A DNA stretch of 9,193 nt, from the NCBI GenBank assembly GCA_001778455.1, contig MFGX01000105.1, forward strand, positions 12,372-21,564. The letters are read 5' to 3'. The DNA is from Candidatus Fraserbacteria bacterium RBG_16_55_9 (GTDB taxonomy: Bacteria > Bipolaricaulota > Bipolaricaulia > RBG-16-55-9). The translations under genes and the position numbers were made by a program. Under the pieces are notes generated by a model. The model ran no database searches. It saw nothing but the letters and a program-made list of their open reading frames with translations, and was not told the DNA's origin. Each line of letters begins with the position of its first letter. Position 1 is the stretch's first letter. Positions 1 through 6,127 of this stretch are shown here, one piece after another.

Positions 1-58
1 GAGTTCTCTGGGACATGGGCTCTAGAATAGGAGGACCCGATGGAAACGGGGTGTACCG
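1..58 (+). other. Lead-in before the Rieske gene
   Basis: This short stretch holds no complete gene. An upstream gene could end here in one of two frames: frame 1 stops at TAG 28-30, and frame 3 stays open to TGA 60-62, where it would overlap the Rieske ATG by an ATGA junction. Such a junction occurs again at 8121-8124. The sequence does not decide between them. An AGGAGG lies at 29-34. I see no convincing promoter or terminator. Close packing suggests the cluster continues upstream of this window. Confidence 0.4.
29..34 (+). promoter_or_regulatory. Strong Shine-Dalgarno (AGGAGG) serving a mini-ORF at 40-66
   Basis: AGGAGG is a perfect Shine-Dalgarno, but it sits 24 nt before the Rieske ATG (59), too far to serve it directly. 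It is ideally spaced (5 nt) from an ATG at 40 that opens an eight-codon ORF, METGCTDE, stopping at TAG 64-66, just past the Rieske start and in a different frame. Ribosomes finishing the mini-ORF could restart at 59, that is, translational coupling. The weaker GGGGTG at 48-53 may also serve the Rieske start. Confidence 0.5.
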
Positions 59-520
59 ATGAATAGCCCAACAGTTCCAGGGGGAGCTGGCCACGATCGC
101 CGAGGTTTCTTGCGTAGATTGCTTACGGGATCGCTCTGGGTGGGCCTATTGAGTCTATTGGGTGGGATGATGGCCTTTATCTTTCCGCCGGCCAGGCAGG
201 CATTCAACCCCGGTCGTCTGAGTCTGCGGGTCGGCTCCGTCAGGGATTTTGCCGTGGGCCAGGGCAAGCAAGTCCTGTTTGACGGACGGCCCGTCTGGGT
301 CCTGTACCTTCCGCAGGGCTTTGTGGCCCTTTCGGCCGTTTGCACTCATCAAGGATGCATCGTTACCTGGGACGAGAAGCGCCATCTTTTGAACTGCCCC
401 TGCCACGCCGGGGTCTTCGATGCGAGTGGAAATGTCGTGGCTGGGTTGCCGCTTCGGCCCTTGCCCCGTTGGCGCGTCGAGATTGTGGGGGATGAGGTCT
501 TCATCGGGAAGGAAGGATAA
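59..520 (+). CDS. Rieske 2Fe-2S protein of a cytochrome bc/b6f-type complex
   Basis: This 153-residue protein is the high-potential iron-sulfur subunit that takes the first electron from quinol at the Qo site on the outer face of the cytoplasmic membrane. The two cluster-binding motifs are intact: CTHQGC at residues 95-100 and CPCHAGVFD at 113-121, giving two Cys and two His ligands, plus the two disulfide Cys typical of the family. A later LPLRPLP stretch (130-136) matches the conserved Pro loop. The N-terminus carries a twin-arginine motif (DRRGFLRR, residues 13-20) followed by a hydrophobic helix (about 23-42), so it is probably exported folded by Tat and stays anchored. ATG 59 is the only plausible start, because the frame is closed by TAG at 23-25. 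The next gene starts 2 nt downstream and encodes its partner cytochrome b. Confidence 0.95.
   Translation: MNSPTVPGGAGHDRRGFLRRLLTGSLWVGLLSLLGGMMAFIFPPARQAFNPGRLSLRVGSVRDFAVGQGKQVLFDGRPVWVLYLPQGFVALSAVCTHQGCIVTWDEKRHLLNCPCHAGVFDASGNVVAGLPLRPLPRWRVEIVGDEVFIGKEG
511..517 (+). promoter_or_regulatory. Shine-Dalgarno for the GTG-start cytochrome b gene
   Basis: GGAAGGA at 511-517 lies 5 nt before the GTG at 523 and supports this non-ATG start. It sits inside the last codons of the Rieske gene, whose stop is 518-520, so the two genes are tightly coupled. Confidence 0.65.
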
Positions 521-522
521 CG

Positions 523-1215
523 GTGACTTTCTGGGAACGGACCCGCGCGCTCATTCAGCAAGAGCTGGAGCTTCCTGTCCCGTCACAATTCCACCTCGGT
601 CACTTCCTCGGGGGCGCGGTGCTGTTCCTGTTCTTGATCGAAATCGTGACGGGCATCCTGCTCATGGTCTATTACCAGCCAACGGTGACCGAGGCTCACC
701 AGAGCATTCAGTACATTATGAGCACAGCTCAACTGGGTTGGCTTGTGCGTGGCCTGCACAGCTGGGGAGCTAACCTGCTGATTCTGGTGGCCTTGTTGCA
801 CCTGCTCCGCGTCGGGTTGTACGGCGCCTACCGCGAGCGCGAGCTCAATTGGGCCATCGGCGTCATACTGCTCCTCCTCGTGCTGGCCTTCGGATTCACA
901 GGGATGCTGCTCCTTTGGGACCAGCAGGCTTTCTGGACCACGGACGCGGCTCGCCTCGCCCTGGAGCGTATTCCCCTCATCGGGAAGCTCTTTCTTGACT
1001 TCCTTTGGGGAGGTGTGGAGCTGGGCGAGGGGGCGCTCCTGCGCTTCTACGTCTTCCATGTGGGGCTCCTGCCTTGGGTCACCACGCTCCTGATCGCCGT
1101 CCACCTCTATCTCGTCGCCCGCCAGGGGCTTTTCGTGCCCGCTTCCCGAGAGCAAGACAAGCCAGTGAAGCCTGTGGAGGGAGTCTCCGATCATGCGGAA
1201 GAGAACGTACGCTGA
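523..1215 (+). CDS. Cytochrome b N-terminal half (b6-type), diheme quinol:acceptor oxidoreductase subunit
   Basis: This 230-residue protein is the four-helix haem-binding half of cytochrome b, split as in b6f complexes. Four His ligands are visible: H79 and H93 (13 residues between) in helix B, and H179 and H194 (14 between) in helix D. The 14-residue gap in helix D is the b6 pattern, whereas bc1 cytochrome b has 13. Other family marks are the LGGAVLFLFLIEIVTG stretch of helix A, WDQ at 132-134, and RFYVFHVGLLP at 174-184. There is no Cys anywhere: the b6 Cys that covalently holds haem cn aligns with F28 (HFLGG). The Pro usually found in the PWDQ context is Leu (L131). The start is GTG, with GGAAGGA 5 nt upstream. 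The 3' end overlaps the next gene by 23 nt. It should bind haems bL and bH and form the Qi site plus part of the Qo site. Confidence 0.95.
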   Translation: MTFWERTRALIQQELELPVPSQFHLGHFLGGAVLFLFLIEIVTGILLMVYYQPTVTEAHQSIQYIMSTAQLGWLVRGLHSWGANLLILVALLHLLRVGLYGAYRERELNWAIGVILLLLVLAFGFTGMLLLWDQQAFWTTDAARLALERIPLIGKLFLDFLWGGVELGEGALLRFYVFHVGLLPWVTTLLIAVHLYLVARQGLFVPASREQDKPVKPVEGVSDHAEENVR

Positions 1216-2686
1216 TCTTTTGTTAGACGGGCTCATCGTCATCCTGCTTCTCGTGGGCCTGCTTCTTAGCCTGGCGATTCTGCGGGTGCCTATGCTGGGA
1301 CCACCTGCCGATCCTCTTATTCCACTGACAGCCTCGCCTCCGTGGTACTTCCTTCCGTTTTATTTTGTTCTTCAGACGTTCGCCCCCAATCAGGGGCTAT
1401 TCATTCTCCTAGCCTTTTTCGTGCTCCTATTCGCAGTTCCCCTGTTCGGACGCTTGCGGCGGCCTCGCCGAACGCACGTTCGGCTCCTGGGGCTGCTGGT
1501 CTGTGCGTTGCTGATCTGGCTGGTGCGGGTCGCCGTCGGTCAAGAGAACCCGGACGCGAGCTGTCTCGTCTGCCATAGTGAGATCAAGGTCGACTACCTC
1601 GAGAGTGTGCATGCTGTCTTCGACGTGGATTGTGTCGCTTGCCATGGCGGAGATTCATCCACACTCGATCTGGAGCGAGCGCATGACCGGACACTCGGGT
1701 TTCGTGGAGTTCCTTCTCGCGACCAGATCCCCCAACTCTGCAGCTCTTGCCACGCGGACCCCGTGAGGATGAAACCCTATGGCCTTCGCACCGATCAGTT
1801 TGCTGAATACTTGACCTCGAAGCACGGGCAGCGCTGGAAAGAGGGAGACCCCAACGTCGCCATCTGCACCGACTGCCACACGGCCCATCGGATACTGCCA
1901 GCCTACGAGCCCCAAAGCTCCATCAACCGCCAGAGTGTTCCCGACACCTGCGCCCGCTGTCACAGCAACGCGATTCTGATGGAACCCTACGGCTTGGCTG
2001 TCGACCAGGCTGAGGCTTTCAAGCGGGGTGTCCACGGAGTGGCGCTTCTTGAGCAGGGCAACATGAAAGCCCCCAATTGCGCGACCTGTCATGGCACGCA
2101 TGGGGCCATTCCCCCAGGCGTCGAAGACATCACTAAGGTCTGCGGCACTTGCCACATCAACGAGCGACGGTACTTTAATGCCAGCTTGCACAAGAAGGCC
2201 ATGGACGAGCAGAAGATCTCCGAATGTGCTAGCTGCCACGGTAATCATGAGGTTGCGCCCGCGGACACCGGACGTCCGCTCTATGCAACTTGTAATCTCT
2301 GCCATCTTCCGGATTCTAAGGCAGTGACCCTGGCCGAGAAGCTGAAGGTCCTGCTCGTGGGGGCACAGCAAGCCGTGGAGGAAGCGGAGGCGGCCCTCAT
2401 AGAGGCTGAGGCTCAAGCGTATGAGGTCTCGCCCTATCGATCGCGCATGATCGAGGCGCGCGCCTATCTCATTGAAGCGCTACCGGTGCAGCATTCGCTG
2501 GATGTGGCACAGATCGAGGAGTTGACGCGCCGGGCACGCTCGATCTCTGAAGACGTACGCAGCCAGGTTCACGGCCTCTTGAGCGTGCGGAGCTTGCGAC
2601 TGGTGGGGCTGGCACTCATCTGGGGGTATCTCGTCTTGACGCTTATCGTCATCCTGCTCTATCGGCGCGAGCGGCGGCGGGGGTGA
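1193..2686 (+). CDS. Fusion of cytochrome b C-terminal half (subunit IV) with a nine-haem cytochrome c
   Basis: This 497-residue protein starts as subunit IV of a b6f-type complex: helices at about 11-33, 68-86 and 97-115, with the Qo-loop motif between the first two. That motif reads PPWY (residues 49-52) instead of the usual PEWY. By subunit IV topology the third helix ends outside, so the rest is periplasmic. Nine CXXCH haem sites follow, with first Cys at 124, 147, 183, 225, 253, 296, 317, 345 and 367. His residues in SVH, KHG, VHG and LHK contexts (140, 211, 281, 333) are likely distal ligands. A charged helical stretch (about 379-465) and a final membrane helix (about 468-490) with a basic tail end the protein. 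The haem domain is related to those at 4571 and 6128. It probably takes the place of cytochrome c1/f as Rieske electron acceptor. The start ATG has GGAGGGAG about 9 nt upstream. Confidence 0.93.
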   Translation: MRKRTYADLLLDGLIVILLLVGLLLSLAILRVPMLGPPADPLIPLTASPPWYFLPFYFVLQTFAPNQGLFILLAFFVLLFAVPLFGRLRRPRRTHVRLLGLLVCALLIWLVRVAVGQENPDASCLVCHSEIKVDYLESVHAVFDVDCVACHGGDSSTLDLERAHDRTLGFRGVPSRDQIPQLCSSCHADPVRMKPYGLRTDQFAEYLTSKHGQRWKEGDPNVAICTDCHTAHRILPAYEPQSSINRQSVPDTCARCHSNAILMEPYGLAVDQAEAFKRGVHGVALLEQGNMKAPNCATCHGTHGAIPPGVEDITKVCGTCHINERRYFNASLHKKAMDEQKISECASCHGNHEVAPADTGRPLYATCNLCHLPDSKAVTLAEKLKVLLVGAQQAVEEAEAALIEAEAQAYEVSPYRSRMIEARAYLIEALPVQHSLDVAQIEELTRRARSISEDVRSQVHGLLSVRSLRLVGLALIWGYLVLTLIVILLYRRERRRG

Positions 2687-2692
2687 GAAGTG

Positions 2693-4507
2693 ATGCAGAT
2701 CTTGCGCCGATGGCGAACGTATCCGTGGCTGCTGCGCCTACTCTGGCTTGCGCTGATCGCACTGCCCCTGGGTGTGGCTGCGCTCTTCACGGGTGTCGAA
2801 ATCAGTTCCCAGCCCGCCTTCTGTGGCACATGCCACTTCATGAAACCCTACTATGAGTCGTGGGAGACCTCCACGCACCGTGAGGTGGCCTGCGTCGAGT
2901 GCCACATTCCTCCAGGGATCGCGGCGGAGTTCCGCAAGAAGTATGAGGCGCTCTCCATGGTCGTCAGCTACTTCACCGGGACCTATGGCACGAACCCCTG
3001 GGCGGAGGTGCCCGACGAGAGTTGCCTGAGGCCTGGCTGCCACGAGCAGCGGTTGCTCGTCGGGCGCGAACTCGTGGGGAATGTGCTCTTCGACCACCGG
3101 CCGCATCTTACGGAGTTGCGTCGTGAGAAGAAACTCCGCTGCACCTCCTGCCACAGCCAGATCGTCCAAGGACAGCACATCGCCGTGACAGAGAGCACTT
3201 GTTTTCTGTGCCACTTCAAAGAGGCGCAACTGAACGAGGGTACAGCACAGTGCACGCTCTGTCATGAGACTCCAGAGACGATGATCACGACGTCGGGTCT
3301 GAGCTTCGACCACGCCGACGTGAAGCGCTTTGGCATGGATTGTCTGCTCTGCCATGCGAACACCGTCTCGGGCACAGGTGAAGTCCCGTCGGGTCGCTGT
3401 CTCACTTGCCACAACGAGCCGGCGCGCTTGGCACGCCTTGGGGAAACGGAATTCCTTCACAGGGTGCACGTGACCGAACACAAAGTCGAGTGTACGAGCT
3501 GCCACGTTGAAATCCAGCACCAGATCCCCCAAGCTCTGGAAGCCGTGTCCACCCAGTGTGAGACCTGTCACTTCGGAGGCGGACATTCCCCGCAGCGCGA
3601 TATTTATGTGGGGCTAGGAGGAGAAGGAGTTGATCCCCAGCCTGCGGCGATGTACTTGGCAGGTGTCAGCTGTGAGAGTTGTCACGTGGTCTCCAAAGAG
3701 GGCCGCAAGATCGCGAGCGAAGTGAGCTGCATGTCCTGTCACGGCGCTCAGTTTTTGAAAATCTACCAGAACTGGCAGCAGGTGCTCTCCACCCGCTTAA
3801 AGGTCGTCCAATCCCTGAGCCAGAAAGTGCAAGCTCTGATCCCACCCAGTGAGCTCATCCGCCGAGCGGAAGAGAATATCGCGTTTGTCGAGAAGGCTCA
3901 TGGCGTCCATAACCCGGGCTATGCCTCGGCACTCCTGAAAAGAGCCCATGAAGATCTGCAGCGAGCGCTCGGAGAAGCGGGCATGGAGGTGAACCTGGAG
4001 CCCCCGTGGCCCCAGGCACCGTATCCGACACAATGCACGGCATGTCATCTAGATGCCGAGACCATCGCAAAAGAGATTAACAGCTGGACGTTTCGCCATG
4101 AGGCACATGTCGTCCGCCGTGGTCTACAGTGTACGATCTGTCATACCGAGGTAAGGTACCAAGAATCTCAGCATGGGGCCCCACTGAATCGCTGCACGGA
4201 CTGTCATCCGGCCCGAGCGCACCTTGAGGGGGCCAGACCGCAAGACTGCCTGCAATGCCACCCGGCCAATTTCCCTACGAGCTCTCAGAAAGTGAGATTC
4301 TCGCACGAGCTGCACGTCAACTTCGGATTCAACTGCACGCAGTGCCATACCAACGTTGATACGATGGATCATCTTGATTACATAAACTACGTGACTACCG
4401 CCCCTCTTCTGAAGCACGAGTTGTGCGGAATATGTCACCAGAAAGAAGTGCCTCCGGAGGGAGCTGCGAATTTCGCGGGCTGTATGAAGTGCCATATCAC
4501 GTTTTAG
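2693..4507 (+). CDS. NapC/NrfH-headed giant multiheme cytochrome c, 19 predicted haems
   Basis: About 604 residues (605 if the GTG at 2690 is used; numbering here counts from that GTG). An N-terminal uncleaved helix (about 13-35) is followed by FCGTCHFM...SW..STH. This CXXCHxM pattern is that of NapC/NrfH quinol dehydrogenases, where Met can ligate haem 1. There are 18 CXXCH sites, with first Cys at 45, 68, 151, 171, 188, 218, 237, 268, 290, 328, 347, 449, 481, 502, 520, 549, 579 and 598, plus one CX4CH at 112-118 as the third site. A helical, haem-free stretch with a GVHNPGY motif (about 355-440) separates haems 12 and 13. The protein lies outside the membrane and is much longer than tetrahaem NapC/NrfH (around 200 residues). 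It is paralogous to the gene at 8121, with all 12 visible haem sites in the same order. It may oxidise quinol or relay electrons from the upstream complex toward the outer membrane. Confidence 0.9.
   Translation: MQILRRWRTYPWLLRLLWLALIALPLGVAALFTGVEISSQPAFCGTCHFMKPYYESWETSTHREVACVECHIPPGIAAEFRKKYEALSMVVSYFTGTYGTNPWAEVPDESCLRPGCHEQRLLVGRELVGNVLFDHRPHLTELRREKKLRCTSCHSQIVQGQHIAVTESTCFLCHFKEAQLNEGTAQCTLCHETPETMITTSGLSFDHADVKRFGMDCLLCHANTVSGTGEVPSGRCLTCHNEPARLARLGETEFLHRVHVTEHKVECTSCHVEIQHQIPQALEAVSTQCETCHFGGGHSPQRDIYVGLGGEGVDPQPAAMYLAGVSCESCHVVSKEGRKIASEVSCMSCHGAQFLKIYQNWQQVLSTRLKVVQSLSQKVQALIPPSELIRRAEENIAFVEKAHGVHNPGYASALLKRAHEDLQRALGEAGMEVNLEPPWPQAPYPTQCTACHLDAETIAKEINSWTFRHEAHVVRRGLQCTICHTEVRYQESQHGAPLNRCTDCHPARAHLEGARPQDCLQCHPANFPTSSQKVRFSHELHVNFGFNCTQCHTNVDTMDHLDYINYVTTAPLLKHELCGICHQKEVPPEGAANFAGCMKCHITF
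3023..3043 (+). other. Non-canonical CX4CH haem-binding site
   Basis: These codons read CLRPGCH, two residues longer than the standard CXXCH. They occupy the third haem position, where the paralogue at 8121 has a canonical CLNCH (residues 101-105) after a matching YWTGAYN context. CX4CH sites that bind haem are established in Desulfovibrio tetrahaem cytochrome c3, so haem attachment is plausible. Confidence 0.75.
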
Positions 4508-4570
4508 TGGTTGAGTGTGCTCATACTTGTGCTCCGATGGAGGTGTTAGAATGCATATGGGTGACGACCC
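4508..4570 (+). promoter_or_regulatory. Only true intergenic gap; possible module B 5' region with mini-ORF
   Basis: This 63-bp spacer separates the two gene modules; all other junctions are 12 nt or less, or overlap. It contains a direct repeat TGTGCTC at 4516-4522 and 4528-4534 (12 bp start to start), a strong Shine-Dalgarno GGAGGTG at 4539-4545, and a seven-codon ORF MHMGDDP (4551-4574). The stop of that ORF overlaps the next gene's ATG as ATGA (4571-4574). I see no convincing -35/-10 pair and no clear terminator hairpin, so a promoter here is only possible. Confidence 0.35.
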
Positions 4571-5380
4571 ATGAGCCAGAGTTGGAGATGGCGGACGTTC
4601 GTGATCGCGATCATTGTTCTATTGTTCACTTGGCCTGTTCTGGCTACGCAGCAGTCCGAGGAAGCCGAGACCTGCTCGCTCTGTCACCTGGACCTCCCGC
4701 TTGAACCCCTTCAGGCCTCTGTGCACCAGGGTTTGCCCTGCATGAGTTGTCACCCGGGGGCCAAAGTGGTCCCCCATGAGAGGACCATGAATCCCGAGGC
4801 CTGCGCTGCCTGTCACCCCGGAGCCCGCGCCTATTGGGAGAGCATCCACGGTCGCGCCTATCTTCAGGGCGTCCCCGATGTGCCGGACTGTGCCGCCTGC
4901 CACGGCGGCCACCACATCCTCTCCACGAAAGACCCGGACTCCCCAGTTTCGTCACTCAAGCTCCCCCAGACTTGCGGCCGCTGCCATGAGAACGCAGGCA
5001 TCTCGGAGCGCTTTGGCCTCCCTTCCCACCGCTATACAACCTACATCGACAGCTTCCACGGGATCTCCTTGCGATATGGGAATCTCGTCGCGGCCAATTG
5101 CACGAGCTGCCATGGGAACCATCTCATCTTGGCGGCCTCGGACAAGGATTCCTCGATTCATCCCCAGAATCTGCCCAAGACCTGCGGCCAGTGTCATCCC
5201 AACGCGGGCGAGAACTTTACGAAGGGAAAGATTCACGTGGAGGCTCGACCGGGTGTCTCCTACGGAGTCTGGGCCGTGCGGCTCTTTTATACCGGCTTCA
5301 TCGGGCTACTCGGCTTCTTCTTCCTAACGCATATCGTGCTGGACGCGATCAAGTGGCTGAGGAGGCGTCATGTCTACTGA
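4571..5380 (+). CDS. Membrane-anchored seven-haem cytochrome c (CbcA-like architecture)
   Basis: This 269-residue protein has an N-terminal signal or anchor helix (about 9-25), seven CXXCH sites (first Cys at 35, 57, 78, 107, 135, 177 and 205) and a C-terminal membrane helix (about 236-258) with a basic end (WLRRRH). The haem part is built from repeats in which a SIHG or SFHG His (93, 163), a likely distal ligand, precedes a CHGxH site and then a TCGxCH site. The bulk is periplasmic. A His inside the last helix (H254) recurs in the paralogue at 6128. The start is fixed by an in-frame TGA at 4562-4564 and by the signal sequence. The next gene overlaps by 11 nt and encodes a diheme cytochrome b. 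A seven-haem c plus diheme b pair is the layout described for Geobacter CbcBA, a quinone oxidoreductase; homology to it is inferred, not tested. Confidence 0.92.
   Translation: MSQSWRWRTFVIAIIVLLFTWPVLATQQSEEAETCSLCHLDLPLEPLQASVHQGLPCMSCHPGAKVVPHERTMNPEACAACHPGARAYWESIHGRAYLQGVPDVPDCAACHGGHHILSTKDPDSPVSSLKLPQTCGRCHENAGISERFGLPSHRYTTYIDSFHGISLRYGNLVAANCTSCHGNHLILAASDKDSSIHPQNLPKTCGQCHPNAGENFTKGKIHVEARPGVSYGVWAVRLFYTGFIGLLGFFFLTHIVLDAIKWLRRRHVY
5358..5365 (+). promoter_or_regulatory. Shine-Dalgarno for the first diheme cytochrome b
   Basis: TGAGGAGG ends 4 nt before the ATG at 5370. It lies in the last codons of the seven-haem gene, so the c and b subunits are translated from overlapping reading frames, which fits a stoichiometric complex. 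Confidence 0.7.
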
Positions 5381-6125
5381 GGCACATCTTGATGAACTTC
5401 AAACCGTCGAACGGCTGAACCTTCAGGTGCGGATTCAGCATGGACTGCTCATGATCTCTGTGATCTTGCTCATCTTGACCGGGCTGGCCCTGCTCTTCCG
5501 CGAGAGCTCGTTCGGCAAGGTGTTGATCGAGTTGGAGGGCGGCTTCGAGATGCGGGGAACGCTGCACCGCGCAGCGGCCCTCTTGCTCATCTTTGTTGCC
5601 TTCTATCACTTGTGCTACATCCTCTTTTCCCGTCGGGGCCATGAGGAGTTCCTTCAGATCATGCCGCGCGCCCGCGACTTCAAGGACTGGCTCCAAATGC
5701 TGGCTTACGATGTAGGGATCAGCATACAGAAGCCCAAGCTGGATCGGTACAGCTACCGTGAGAAGTTCCAGTATTGGGCGTTTGTGCTCTTCACCCTGAT
5801 CATGATCCTGAGTGGAATTGTTCTCTGGCAGCACGATCGTCTTTTCGGTCTGCTACCCAAGTGGTCTTTCGACGTGGCCATCGCGGTGCATGGGGGTACA
5901 GGCACGCTCATTCTCATCGTGCTTACGCTATGGCATCTCTACATCGTGCACCTGGGCCCCGGGCGGTTCCCCATCGACTGGAGCTTCTGGAACGGTCGGA
6001 TCTCCCTCAAGCAGTTGCAGGAGGAGCATCCATTGGAATACGAGCGGCTTGCAGTTCAAGAGCTGCCTGCGCGCAAGGCACGGAGAGACTCTGCACCAAG
6101 ACCGACCCGCGAGGAAGACGGCTGA
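5370..6125 (+). CDS. Diheme cytochrome b, FdnI/HydC-like quinone-reactive membrane subunit
   Basis: This 251-residue integral membrane protein has four predicted helices at about 23-43, 66-87, 134-154 and 172-193. His residues H24 (helix 1), H66 and H80 (helix 2), H174 and H189 (helix 4) sit as expected for the two b-haems of the formate dehydrogenase gamma/hydrogenase cytochrome b family. The RYSYREKFQYW stretch before helix 3 is a recognisable family signature. The tail after helix 4 is hydrophilic and contains EEHPLEYE (218-225), also found in the second cytochrome b at 7216. There is no dehydrogenase gene alongside; the partner is instead the overlapping seven-haem cytochrome upstream. 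I infer exchange of electrons between membrane quinone and periplasmic c-haems. The direction (quinol oxidation or quinone reduction) cannot be read from sequence. Confidence 0.9.
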   Translation: MSTEAHLDELQTVERLNLQVRIQHGLLMISVILLILTGLALLFRESSFGKVLIELEGGFEMRGTLHRAAALLLIFVAFYHLCYILFSRRGHEEFLQIMPRARDFKDWLQMLAYDVGISIQKPKLDRYSYREKFQYWAFVLFTLIMILSGIVLWQHDRLFGLLPKWSFDVAIAVHGGTGTLILIVLTLWHLYIVHLGPGRFPIDWSFWNGRISLKQLQEEHPLEYERLAVQELPARKARRDSAPRPTREEDG

Positions 6126-6127
6126 TC

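Noticed and set aside
3..62. Possible C-terminal tail of an upstream gene ending in ATGA with the Rieske start
   Set aside because: Only 19 codons are visible and frame 1 offers a competing stop at 28-30, so no gene can be called.
583..1242. 219-residue antisense frame over cytochrome b
   Set aside because: The composition (Gln/Glu/His-rich) is what the complement of hydrophobic helices gives, and no motif is seen.
1655..2416. 253-residue antisense frame over the haem domain of the fusion gene
   Set aside because: It is the complement of CXXCH-rich coding sequence, with no recognisable domain or supported start.
2738..3586. 282-residue antisense frame over the giant cytochrome gene
   Set aside because: It mirrors a coding strand holding ten regularly placed haem motifs and has no independent evidence.
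4508..4570. A sigma-70 promoter or terminator in the inter-module gap
   Set aside because: No -35/-10 pair at proper spacing and no stable inverted repeat with a T-run could be found by eye; only a short direct repeat is present.
4423..4704. Frame bridging the 63-bp gap between modules
   Set aside because: It overlaps both flanking cytochrome genes, lacks their motifs and has low-complexity chance content.
5774..6127. Open frame upstream of ATG 6128 that would add 118 residues to the nine-haem cytochrome
   Set aside because: It overlaps the well-supported cytochrome b gene in another frame, has no domain character, and would bury a clear signal peptide that begins at 6128.
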